Shown here piece after piece: positions 16,281 to 24,344 of a DNA stretch of 64,000 nt. Every line of letters begins with the position of its first letter. The stretch's first letter is position 1. The DNA is from Amycolatopsis azurea DSM 43854 (GTDB taxonomy: Bacteria > Actinomycetota > Actinomycetes > Mycobacteriales > Pseudonocardiaceae). The notes under the pieces are model-generated. The model searched no databases. It saw only the letters and a program-made list of their open reading frames with translations, and had not been told where the DNA came from. Where the stretch lies: assembly GCF_001995215.1 (NCBI RefSeq), contig NZ_MUXN01000024.1, positions 280,047-344,046 on the forward strand, written 5' to 3'. The position numbers and the translations under genes are program-made.

Positions 16281-17777
16281 ATGCCCGAACAGCCAAAGGT
16301 GCGGACCACGGAAGGCGTGGTGCAGGGGCTCTGGCGGCAGGGGCACGCGGTGTTCCGCGGCATCCCCTACGCCCAGCCCCCGGTCGGAGCGCTCCGCTTC
16401 GCCGCTCCCGCGCCGCCACATCGCTGGGAGGGGACGAGGCAGACGGTCGAGTTCGGCCCCGTGGTGCCGCTGTCCCTGCCGATCGACGTGACCCCGCAAG
16501 GCGCCGACTGGCTGACGCTCAACGTCGGCACCCCGGACCCCGGCGCGGCGGGACTGCCGGTGCTGGTGTGGATCCCCGTGGGCGGCTACCTCTCGGCGGC
16601 GTCGAGCGACCCGATGTACGACCCGGCGACGCTGGCCGAGGCGGGGGTCGTCGTGGTGACCATCAACTGCCGCGTGGGCGCGGAGGGATTCGCGTTCCTC
16701 GACGACGTGCCGCCCAACCGCGGATTCCTCGACCAGAGCGCGGCGCTGGAGTGGGTACAGCGCAACATCGCCGCCTTCGGAGGCGACCCCGGCCGGGTCA
16801 CCGTGGGCGGGGTGTCCGCCGGGGCGGGCTCGGTCGCCGCCCTGCTGACGATGAAGTCCGCGCGCGGACTGTTCCGGCGGGCCATCGCCCATTCGGTGCC
16901 GGGGCTGCACAGCACCCCCGCGCTGGCACGGCAGGTCACCGCCGCGTTCGCGGACCGGCTCGGCGCGGCTGCCCCCACCGCCGAGGCGCTGCGCGACATC
17001 GACCCATGGCGCCTGGCGGCCGAGCTCACCTCCTTCAACGCCGGCCTCCACGCGCACCGGGAGAGCTGGGGGCGCCTCACCGAGACCGGCACCGCACTGT
17101 GTCCCGTCGTCGACGGCGTGGTTCTCCCGGAAACGCCCTGGCCCGCGCTGACCGGCGCGCGAGCGAGCGGGACCGAACTGCTCGTGGGCCACACCCGGGA
17201 CGAATTCCGGTACTTCAGCGTCGTGAGCGGACGGTACGGCACCTTCACCGAGGAAGACGCCCGCGCAGCCCTGGAACTGCACGCCCCGCCGCCGGACGGC
17301 CCGCGGGCCTACCGTGCCGCGTTCCCGCAGGCGGGCCCGGAGGAGCTGGTGGAGACGGTGTACTCCGACGCCCTCTTCCGCATGCCGTCACAGAAGCTGG
17401 CCGAGGCGAACGCCTCAGCCGGGGGCACCTCCTACCTGTTCGAACTGTGCTGGGTCGCCCCGGCCCTCGGCGGCATCCTGGGCGCCTGCCACAGCCTCGA
17501 CGTGCCCCTGGCGTTCGGCACGCTGGACAGCCCCGTCGGCACCCAGCTCATCGGCGAGGAGCCCACTCCCGAGGCCGTCGCGCTCTCCCGCGAGCTCCAG
17601 GAGACATGGGTCCGCTTCGTCACCACCGGCGACGCGGGCTGGTCCGCCCACCGGCCCGGCGAGCACCTCACCCGAGTCCTGGACACCGAGTCGAAGACCC
17701 TGCCCTACCCCGAACGGGCATCCCGCCAGATCTGGGAAGGCCGCGACCCCGTCCCCTTCGATCTCTCCGCGCGTTGA
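16281..17777 (+). CDS. Type B carboxylesterase
   Basis: A 498-residue alpha/beta-hydrolase of the cholinesterase-like family. FRGIPYAQPPVGALRF (about 25-40) is the family N-terminal signature, GGVSAGAGS (nucleophile Ser near 179, GxSxG with Val replacing Glu), HTRDEFRYF supplies the acid, and GACHSLDVPLAF the catalytic His. The usual oxyanion GGGF motif reads PVGGYL. It cleaves carboxylic esters; no signal peptide, so intracellular. A divergent TetR probably regulates it. Confidence 0.87.
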   Translation: MPEQPKVRTTEGVVQGLWRQGHAVFRGIPYAQPPVGALRFAAPAPPHRWEGTRQTVEFGPVVPLSLPIDVTPQGADWLTLNVGTPDPGAAGLPVLVWIPVGGYLSAASSDPMYDPATLAEAGVVVVTINCRVGAEGFAFLDDVPPNRGFLDQSAALEWVQRNIAAFGGDPGRVTVGGVSAGAGSVAALLTMKSARGLFRRAIAHSVPGLHSTPALARQVTAAFADRLGAAAPTAEALRDIDPWRLAAELTSFNAGLHAHRESWGRLTETGTALCPVVDGVVLPETPWPALTGARASGTELLVGHTRDEFRYFSVVSGRYGTFTEEDARAALELHAPPPDGPRAYRAAFPQAGPEELVETVYSDALFRMPSQKLAEANASAGGTSYLFELCWVAPALGGILGACHSLDVPLAFGTLDSPVGTQLIGEEPTPEAVALSRELQETWVRFVTTGDAGWSAHRPGEHLTRVLDTESKTLPYPERASRQIWEGRDPVPFDLSAR

Positions 17778-17785
17778 CTGAAGGT

Positions 17786-17802
17786 GTGAATCGGTGCTTC
17801 AC
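17786..17802. promoter_or_regulatory. Short dyad before TetR gene
   Basis: GTGAA (17786-17790) and TTCAC (17798-17802) flank 7 bp, just upstream of GTG 17810; a possible autoregulatory site for the TetR gene. The dyad is short, so the call is weak. Confidence 0.35.
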
Positions 17803-17809
17803 TTCTTGA

Positions 17810-18415
17810 GTGCCGTACCGCCGAACACCGAAGGTCCAGGAGCGCCTCGACGCCCAGCGTGACGCCGTCCTCGCCGCCGCCATCGAGCAGCTGGCCGAAC
17901 GTGGGTACGCGGGCTGTTCGGTGTCGGCGGTCGCGGAGCGCGCCGGAATCGCCGTCGGGAGCGTGTACCGCCACTTCCCCACCAAGGCCGCGCTGGTCGT
18001 GGAGTTGTTCCGGAAGGTCGTCACGCGTGAGGTCGAGGCGGTCCGCGCGGTGTCGGAGCTGCCCGGCACACCGGCCGAGCGGGTCGTGGCCGTCTTCGAC
18101 ACCTTCGCGAGCCGGGCACTGAAGACCCCGCGGATGGCCTACGCCCTGCTGGCCGAGCCCGTCGACGCGCCGATCGAAGCCGAGCGGCTGGTGTACCGGC
18201 GCGCGTTCCGCGACATCGTCGCCCAGCACGTCGCCGACGGCGTCCGCTCCGGGGTGTTCCCCGCCCAGGACGCCGAGGTCACCGCCGCCGCGCTCGTCGG
18301 CGCGGCGGCCGAGGTCCTGATCGGCCCGTTGACCACCGGCAGTGCGGACGAGGTGTCCGGGCTGCGCACTTTCGTCCTGCGTTCTTTGGGAGGTTCCGAT
18401 GCCGGTCACTCATGA
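17810..18415 (+). CDS. TetR-family transcriptional regulator
   Basis: A 201-residue repressor with HTH at about 15-62 (AVLAAAIEQLAERGYAGCSVSAVAERAG and SVYRHFPTKAALV). GTG start. Its 3' end overlaps the start of the acyl-CoA dehydrogenase-like gene by 17 bp, so both are made from one message and the regulator probably controls its own operon. The C-terminal domain is Ala-rich and of no recognisable ligand class. Confidence 0.86.
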   Translation: MPYRRTPKVQERLDAQRDAVLAAAIEQLAERGYAGCSVSAVAERAGIAVGSVYRHFPTKAALVVELFRKVVTREVEAVRAVSELPGTPAERVVAVFDTFASRALKTPRMAYALLAEPVDAPIEAERLVYRRAFRDIVAQHVADGVRSGVFPAQDAEVTAAALVGAAAEVLIGPLTTGSADEVSGLRTFVLRSLGGSDAGHS

Positions 18416-20018
18416 GGTCACCAACCAGGTGCCGCCGCTGGCGGACTACGACGTCGCCGCCGATCCGGCCCTGCTGGAAGGCCTGGAGCGTGCCGACGCC
18501 GGCTGGGCGGTGGCCGAACTGCACGCGCTCGGCAGGCTGGCCGGCAGCGAGCAGGCCCAGGAGTGGGGCAGGCTGGTCAACGAGAACGAGCCGGTGCTGC
18601 GGACACACGACCGGGTCGGGAACCGGATCGACGAGGTCGAGTTCCACCCGTACTGGCACGAGCTGATGGACGTCGCGGTGTCCTACGGGCTGCACGCGAC
18701 GCCGTGGCGGGACTCCCGGCCCGGCGCACACGCGGCACGGGCGGCGAAGATGTACGTCTGGGGTCAGGTCGACGCCGGCCACACCTGCCCGATTTCGATG
18801 ACCTACGCGGCGGTTCCGGCCCTGCGGTTCAATCCCGAGCTGGCCGAACGGTACGAGCCGCTGCTGGCGGCGACGGAGTACGACTTCGGGTTGCGGGAGC
18901 CCGGCTCTAAGCGCGGGCTGATCGCCGGGATGTCGATGACGGAGAAGCAGGGCGGCTCCGACGTCCGCGCGAACACGACCACGGCACGGCCGCTCGGTGA
19001 CGGCAGCTACGTGATCGTCGGGCACAAATGGTTCACCTCGGCGCCGATGTCGGACATGTTCCTGACGCTGGCGCAGGCGCCCGGCGGCCTGTCGTGCTTC
19101 CTGCTCCCCCGTGTCCTGCCGGACGGCTCCCGCAATGGGATCCGGTTGCAGCGGCTGAAGGACAAGCTCGGCAACCGGTCCAACGCGTCGTCGGAGATCG
19201 AGTACGACGACGCGATCGGCTGGCTGATCGGCGAGGAGGGCCGCGGGGTGCGCACCATCATCGAGATGGTGAACAACACCCGGCTGGACTGCGCCGTCGG
19301 CAGCGCCTCGGGAATGAGGTACGGCGCAGTACGGGCCATCCACCACGCGCGGCACCGTCGCGCGTTCGGCGCGGATCTGGTCGATCAGCCGCTGATGGGC
19401 AACGTGCTGGCGGACCTCGTCGTCGAATCCGAGGCGGCGACGACGGTCGGGATGCGGCTGGCAGCGGCCACCGACCGGCCCGATGACGAGCAGGAACAGG
19501 CGTTCCGGCGGCTGGGGCTGGCGGTGACGAAGTACTGGGTGTGCAAACGCGGCCCATCGCACGCGGTCGAGGCACTGGAATGCCTGGGCGGAAACGGGTA
19601 CGTCGAGGAGTCGGGGATGCCGCGGCTCTACCGCGAGGCCCCGCTCATGTCGATCTGGGAGGGCTCGGGCAACGTCGCCGCGCTGGACGCGTTGCGGGCG
19701 ATGGCCAAACAGCCGGAGTCGGTGGCGGCGTACTTCTCGGAGGTCGAGCAGGCGGCCGGTGCCGACGCCCGGCTGGACGACGCGACGGGACGGCTGCGCA
19801 AGGAGCTGGCCGATCTGTCCGATATCGAGTACCGGGCGCGGCGGCTGGTCGAATCGATGGCGCTGGTGCTCCAGGGCTCGCTGCTCGTGCGGCACGGGAC
19901 GCCCGCGGTGGCCGACGCGTTCTGCGCGTCGCGGCTGGGCGGCGACTGGGGTGTCGCGTTCGGGACGCTTCCGTCCGGTGTGGACACTCGGGCGATCATC
20001 GCCCGCGCGGAAGTCTGA
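18399..20018 (+). CDS. AidB-like acyl-CoA dehydrogenase family flavoprotein
   Basis: A 539-residue FAD-binding protein of the acyl-CoA dehydrogenase superfamily. The signature MTEKQGGSDVRANTT (about 188-202), GHKWFTSAPMSD and the C-terminal ECLGGNGYVEESGMPRLYRE are characteristic of the AidB subgroup. AidB-type proteins are tied to alkylation-damage responses or to isovaleryl-CoA-type dehydrogenation; which applies here is not decidable. RBS GGGAGG precedes ATG 18399. Cotranscribed with the overlapping TetR gene. Confidence 0.87.
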   Translation: MPVTHEVTNQVPPLADYDVAADPALLEGLERADAGWAVAELHALGRLAGSEQAQEWGRLVNENEPVLRTHDRVGNRIDEVEFHPYWHELMDVAVSYGLHATPWRDSRPGAHAARAAKMYVWGQVDAGHTCPISMTYAAVPALRFNPELAERYEPLLAATEYDFGLREPGSKRGLIAGMSMTEKQGGSDVRANTTTARPLGDGSYVIVGHKWFTSAPMSDMFLTLAQAPGGLSCFLLPRVLPDGSRNGIRLQRLKDKLGNRSNASSEIEYDDAIGWLIGEEGRGVRTIIEMVNNTRLDCAVGSASGMRYGAVRAIHHARHRRAFGADLVDQPLMGNVLADLVVESEAATTVGMRLAAATDRPDDEQEQAFRRLGLAVTKYWVCKRGPSHAVEALECLGGNGYVEESGMPRLYREAPLMSIWEGSGNVAALDALRAMAKQPESVAAYFSEVEQAAGADARLDDATGRLRKELADLSDIEYRARRLVESMALVLQGSLLVRHGTPAVADAFCASRLGGDWGVAFGTLPSGVDTRAIIARAEV

Positions 20019-20165
20019 GCGGGACACTCAGTACTCGGCCGACCACGTGGTGCGCCGGTCCGGCCGGTTACCCCGGCCGGACCGGCTCCGGGCACTGCGA
20101 ACAGCCGCAGGATTGCGGAATTCGGGTGCATCCAAGGCCCCGCGGGTCGGCTAGTTTCGTCGGTC

Positions 20166-20597
20166 ATGGTCGATCGCCGAAGATGCCTGATCCTGCTTCC
20201 CCTGGCTCTGCTCGCCGCCGGTTGCGCGTCAACCCAGCCGACCCCGATCTTCGCGGCGGCGAGTGCGAAACCGACCGCGGAGAACATGCCGATGATGGAG
20301 GCGGCGGCCCCGTCCGGCGCGCCGTTCACCTCGGCGGACGGACAGGATCTGAAGGCCTGCGCCGACGGGGAGTGCGAGGTGCTGGTGCGGACCGGCGACC
20401 AGATCCCCAACGACGGCGGAGCCGGTCCGCTCTCGGTCACGGTCCAGGCCGGGAAGGTAGGGCTCGCCCCGGCCTCGGGCGGGATGGGCGGGGCGGTGTC
20501 CGGGCCCCCGGGGATGGTCCATCAGATCAACCGGCAGCTGATCGTCATCGTCGCGGTGCAAGGCGCCGAAGGGATCATCCGGCTCAGCAAGAAATAG
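20166..20597 (+). CDS. Small secreted lipoprotein
   Basis: A 143-residue predicted lipoprotein: signal peptide with lipobox LLAAGC (Cys near residue 20), then a low-complexity linker and a compact domain containing CADGECEVLVRTGDQI with a probable disulfide. Function unknown. A TAGTTT box at 20152-20157, 8 nt before the ATG, suggests leaderless transcription. It converges with the PobA-like gene 3 bp away. Confidence 0.75.
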   Translation: MVDRRRCLILLPLALLAAGCASTQPTPIFAAASAKPTAENMPMMEAAAPSGAPFTSADGQDLKACADGECEVLVRTGDQIPNDGGAGPLSVTVQAGKVGLAPASGGMGGAVSGPPGMVHQINRQLIVIVAVQGAEGIIRLSKK

Positions 20598-20600
20598 CGA

Positions 20601-21761
20601 TCAGTTCAAGCCGGCGATGAACTCGCCGAGCAACCGGTTCGCCGTGCCGGAGATGAACAGCCGCTCGAAATCCGCGCGTGCCACCCGATGGCGGAACTCC
20701 CCGCGATAGGTCGCGTCCCCGGCGTCGTGGACGGTGTCGGTGAACCACGTCGCGAAAGCCTGGTAGTTCCACACCTCGCGCAGGCGGGTATCGGAGTAGG
20801 CGTCGAGCAGGCTCGGGTCGTCCTTCCTGTAGTAGTGGACGAGCGCGTCGGCGAGGGCGTCGGCGTCGTACAGGGCGAGGTTCATGCCTTTCGCGCTCGC
20901 CGGCGGGACGATGTGCGCGGCGTCGCCGAGCAGATGGAGCCCGCCGTGGCTCATCGGGCTGAGCACTTCGCCCCGCAGCGGCATCGGTTGCTTCTCGACG
21001 ATCGGGCCCCTCGTGGCGATCGGTTCGCCGAAGCGGGTTTCGAGTTCACTCCAGATTCGCTCGTCCGGCCAATCCTCGGCGGTGTCGCCGAGCGGGCACT
21101 GGAGGTAGAACCGGCTCGCCGTGGGTCCCCGCCCGAACTGGGCCGCGAAGCCCCGCTGGTGGATCGCCAGCAACGTCGGGCGGACGGCGGGCACCTCGGC
21201 GAGGACGACCAGCCACGCGTAGCCGTACTCGTGGGAATGGTGGGTGATCCGGTCCTCGGGGACAGCGGCCCGGGTCGCGCCGTGGCTGCCGTCGCATCCG
21301 GCGATGAAGTCCCCTTCGATGATCGACCCGTCACCGAGCCGGACGCGGGGACGGTCGATGTCCTCCACCGCCACTTCGGCACCGAACCGCAGATCGCCCC
21401 CGTCCTGTTCGAACACGGTGATGAGATTCCGGACGAGAACCTGCTGCGGACAGAACCGGCCCTCGAGTTGTTCCTCGACGGCGAGTTCCAGCCACCGGTC
21501 CCGGCCATCGAGCCGGAAGCCGAGGCCGGCTTGGACGGGAGCCCCGCCGACGACGCGATCTTCGAGGCCCCGTTTCCGGAACGCGCGGGTGGCCCGGGTG
21601 TCGATGACTCCGGCGCGCTGACGTCGCTCGACGTGGTCGCGGTCGCGCCGTTCGAGGACGACACAGTCGATCCCCTCGCGCAGCAGGAAGTTGCCGAGGG
21701 CGAGTCCGGACACCCCGGCCCCCACGATCACGACTGGCTTGTGCTCTTTCACTGTGGACAT
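20601..21761 (-). CDS. 4-hydroxybenzoate 3-monooxygenase-like flavoprotein (PobA family)
   Basis: A 386-residue FAD-dependent aromatic hydroxylase. VVIVGAGVSGLALGNFLL is the dinucleotide fold, ERRDRDHVERRQRAGVIDT matches the PobA region after the first strand, YIAGCDGSHGATR-like FIAGCDGSHGATR is the second FAD motif (about 155-167), FYLQCPLGDTAEDW and LLGDAAHIVPPASAKGMNLA complete the family pattern. The likely reaction is NADPH-dependent ortho-hydroxylation of 4-hydroxybenzoate to protocatechuate, but Pro and Tyr contacts differ from PobA and no pca genes are nearby. ATG 21761 is preferred; GTG 21776 is possible. Confidence 0.75.
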   Translation of the reverse strand: MSTVKEHKPVVIVGAGVSGLALGNFLLREGIDCVVLERRDRDHVERRQRAGVIDTRATRAFRKRGLEDRVVGGAPVQAGLGFRLDGRDRWLELAVEEQLEGRFCPQQVLVRNLITVFEQDGGDLRFGAEVAVEDIDRPRVRLGDGSIIEGDFIAGCDGSHGATRAAVPEDRITHHSHEYGYAWLVVLAEVPAVRPTLLAIHQRGFAAQFGRGPTASRFYLQCPLGDTAEDWPDERIWSELETRFGEPIATRGPIVEKQPMPLRGEVLSPMSHGGLHLLGDAAHIVPPASAKGMNLALYDADALADALVHYYRKDDPSLLDAYSDTRLREVWNYQAFATWFTDTVHDAGDATYRGEFRHRVARADFERLFISGTANRLLGEFIAGLN

Positions 21762-21795
21762 GCCTTCGAGTTTCACGCAGGTCGAGGCGTCCTAG

Positions 21796-21803
21796 TACCG
21801 GTA
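21796..21803. promoter_or_regulatory. Small palindrome in the hydroxylase/AraC divergent promoter
   Basis: TACCGGTA is a perfect 8 bp palindrome overlapping TATCCT (21802-21807), a -10-like box 8 nt before the AraC ATG at 21816. A possible regulator site. Confidence 0.35.
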
Positions 21804-21815
21804 TCCTGACGCATT

Positions 21816-22589
21816 ATGCTCGAATTCCGCCACGGCCAGCCTCCCGGTGACACGGGCCGGGGATCGTTGACCCACGGACAGCTGGTCGGCCCGCATTCCC
21901 ATGTCCGGGGTCAGCTGCTCTATCCGTCCTCGGGCGCGCTCGCGACCACCACCGAGCGGGGGACCTTGGTCGCACCGGCGAACCGGATCACCTGGACGCC
22001 GCCGGGGTTCGAGCACTCCCATCGGGCGTATGGCGAGACCGAGGTCAGGCGTATCGACCTGCCCGTCAGGCTGTGCCGGTTCCTGCCCGCCCTGCCGTCG
22101 GTCTTCGCCGTGACACCCCTGCTGCGCGAGGTGCTTCTGGCGCTCAGTGACGGGCGCGCTCGCGGTACCGGGCCGCGTCACCGGCTGCGCGGGCTGATCA
22201 TCGACGAACTCACCGACGCCTCACCGCAGGAGCTCTACCTGCCCGAGCCCGCCGACGACCGGCTGCGCGCGGTGACCTCACTGCTGCACGCCGACCCGTC
22301 GAGTTCGGCGACGTTGCGCGAACTCGGGCGAAGCGCCGGTGCCAGCGAGCGTGTGCTCAGCAGGCTGTTCCAGGACGAACTCGGCGTGAGCTTCCGGCAG
22401 TGGCGCAGCATGCTCCGCGTCCAGCACGCCCTCGTCCTGCTCGGCGACGGGCACGCCGTGACCACCGTGTCGTCCCGGCTGGGCTGGGCGAACCCCACCA
22501 GCTTCATCGAGGCCTTCGTCGCCGTCGTCGGGGAAACCCCAGGCCGCTACCAGGCTGGTTTGAGACACACCCAGCTCTGTACCTACTAG
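21816..22589 (+). CDS. AraC-family transcriptional regulator
   Basis: A 257-residue regulator: N-terminal cupin-like sensor (about 15-90, HSHVRGQLLYPSSGAL and WTPPGFEHSH) and C-terminal double HTH (about 150-250, LRELGRSAGASERVLSRLFQDELGVSFRQWR and AVTTVSSRLGWANPTSFIEAF). It diverges from the PobA-like hydroxylase, an arrangement known for pobA/pobR, and is followed 10 bp later by DUF4865. Confidence 0.86.
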   Translation: MLEFRHGQPPGDTGRGSLTHGQLVGPHSHVRGQLLYPSSGALATTTERGTLVAPANRITWTPPGFEHSHRAYGETEVRRIDLPVRLCRFLPALPSVFAVTPLLREVLLALSDGRARGTGPRHRLRGLIIDELTDASPQELYLPEPADDRLRAVTSLLHADPSSSATLRELGRSAGASERVLSRLFQDELGVSFRQWRSMLRVQHALVLLGDGHAVTTVSSRLGWANPTSFIEAFVAVVGETPGRYQAGLRHTQLCTY

Positions 22590-22599
22590 TATGTACGGC

Positions 22600-23247
22600 A
22601 TGCATGCGATGCAGTACGAGATCACCCTCCCCGCCGACTACGACATGGGCATCATCCGCGAACGCGTCGCCACGCGCGGACATCTGCTCGACGACTTCGG
22701 CGGCCTGGGGCTGAAGGTGTACGGGATCCGTGAACGCGGCGTCGACGGCTCGACGCTGAACCAGTACTCGCCCTTCTACCTGTGGCACGACGAGGCCGGG
22801 ATGAACACCTTCCTGTTCGGCGGCCCGTTCAGCGGCATCGTCGAGTCGTTCGGGCGCCCCGCCGTGCAGCACTGGACCGTGCTCGGGTTCGAGGAAGGGC
22901 CCGCGTTCGGCGCCCACCCTGTCGCGGCGGGAAAGCACGTCGTCTCGATCCCCGCCGAGGCCGACCCGGTCGCGTTCCTGGGCGAGGCCCTCGACGGGCT
23001 CCACGAGCACCTGCGGCAGGACGGGGCGCATTCGGGCGCGCTGGCCGTCGACCCTCGGACCTGGCAGGTGGTGCGCTACAGCCTGTGGACCGGTGAGGCC
23101 CCGGAATCGGACGAGGTCCGCTACCGGATCCTCCACCTGTCCTCGCCGCACCTGGAGAAGCTGCGGCGAGGACGGCAGTGGGATCAGCCCAGCAGCGCGG
23201 CGAACAACGCACCGGGGTCGGCTTCGGGCGGACCGGCGGGCCACTGA
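22600..23247 (+). CDS. DUF4865 family protein
   Basis: A 215-residue protein of a family without known function. The opening MQYEITLPADYDMGIIRERV and GHLLDDFGGLGLKVYGIRERG are diagnostic. The fold resembles dimeric alpha/beta-barrel proteins. The family is often next to AraC or LysR regulators, as here. I chose ATG 22600 because TAGTAT at 22587-22592 is exactly 7 nt upstream (leaderless); ATG 22591 and 22609 are alternatives. Its 3' end overlaps the convergent SWIM gene by 64 bp. Confidence 0.75.
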   Translation: MHAMQYEITLPADYDMGIIRERVATRGHLLDDFGGLGLKVYGIRERGVDGSTLNQYSPFYLWHDEAGMNTFLFGGPFSGIVESFGRPAVQHWTVLGFEEGPAFGAHPVAAGKHVVSIPAEADPVAFLGEALDGLHEHLRQDGAHSGALAVDPRTWQVVRYSLWTGEAPESDEVRYRILHLSSPHLEKLRRGRQWDQPSSAANNAPGSASGGPAGH

Positions 23248-24344
23248 TCCCGGTACGGGTACCAGAGCCCGTCCTTGCCCAGCCGCACCTGCACATCCGA
23301 GCCGTGGACGGTGCACCGGTTGCGTTCGACGTCCACGCCCTCACCGGGATCGTCCACCACCTCGGCGAAGGCGGCCCGCGCCCGGCCCATCGCCTGTGAC
23401 GGCGGGGTCCACGCGGACTCCAGGACCTCGAGACCGGACCGGCCACCATGCCGCCAGGCGAGCACCGCGCGGTCGAAGTCCTCACCGTTCCCGTCCGGAC
23501 GCAGGCGATCCGCCGTGTCCGGACACGTGGCGGCGAGGCGGACGGCGTCCTGCTTGCGGGTCAGCTTCGGCTGCGACGTCAGCAGCGCGGTGGCTGCCTG
23601 ACCCGCGTTGGCGACCAGCAGAGCGAAGGTCTCCGCCGGGATGCCGGGCGCTTCCGGCACCGTCGGGCCTCCGGTGGGCGCGAACGCGGCGAGGTCCGGC
23701 AACGGGCCCGGCTCGTCGGCGTAGGCCCGCTCGGCCGTGACACCGTCGTCCCCGGTGCGCACGAACCGAGGCGCGTTGCGCCGCTGCAACTCGTCGAGGA
23801 GTTCCCGCTCCCCCATACCCCGCATCAGCAACAGCACGAAGGGATCCGCGTCGAGCAGCCACGACGCCTGGAACGACAGCGCCGCCGCGTGACGGCACGG
23901 CAGTTCCCAGCCGGGGCAGTCGCAGTCCGGGTCGAGGTCACCGATCCCGGGCAGCAGATGCACCCCGGCGTCGTCGGCGGCCTCGACGAGGTCGTGCGGC
24001 ATGTCCCGGTCCAGCAGCGCGGCGAGATGACCGGCCCGGGAGGCGACCCGGTCGAGGAAACGGTCCCATTCGTCACCGGTCAGCTCCGCGAGGCGGACCT
24101 CGGTGCGGTACTGGCCTTCCTGGTCGTCGACCACGGCGGCGATCCGCCCCGGGCTGACCGTGATCGGACCAACCCGGCCCGCCGCGGCGTACTTGCGGCC
24201 CTGTTTGAGCTGCCGCAGGTCCAGCGCGGTGTCCTCCATGGCGTTGATCCACGAGCGGCCCCACCACGAGCGGGCGAACTGGCCGTGTCCGCCCTGCCGC
24301 CCGAAAGCGGGGAAGCCACGGACGCGATCGTCGGGCGTGCTCAT
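23184..24344 (-). CDS. SWIM zinc-finger protein
   Basis: A 386-residue protein with a SWIM zinc finger CDCPGWELPCRHAAAL (CxCx(n)CxH, about 138-153). The N-terminal part (SWWGRSWINAMEDTALDLRQLKQGRKYA) is conserved in actinobacterial proteins paired with SNF2 helicases. Probably a DNA- or protein-binding partner of the helicase. Its ATG overlaps the helicase stop (ATGA, 24341-24344), so the two are translationally coupled. Confidence 0.87.
   Translation of the reverse strand: MSTPDDRVRGFPAFGRQGGHGQFARSWWGRSWINAMEDTALDLRQLKQGRKYAAAGRVGPITVSPGRIAAVVDDQEGQYRTEVRLAELTGDEWDRFLDRVASRAGHLAALLDRDMPHDLVEAADDAGVHLLPGIGDLDPDCDCPGWELPCRHAAALSFQASWLLDADPFVLLLMRGMGERELLDELQRRNAPRFVRTGDDGVTAERAYADEPGPLPDLAAFAPTGGPTVPEAPGIPAETFALLVANAGQAATALLTSQPKLTRKQDAVRLAATCPDTADRLRPDGNGEDFDRAVLAWRHGGRSGLEVLESAWTPPSQAMGRARAAFAEVVDDPGEGVDVERNRCTVHGSDVQVRLGKDGLWYPYRDQWPAGPPEADPGALFAALLG

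Noticed and set aside
18279..20027. Long open frame on the minus strand over the AidB-like gene
   Set aside because: It is an Arg/His/Pro-rich shadow of the real plus-strand gene; the high GC of third positions keeps the antisense frame open.
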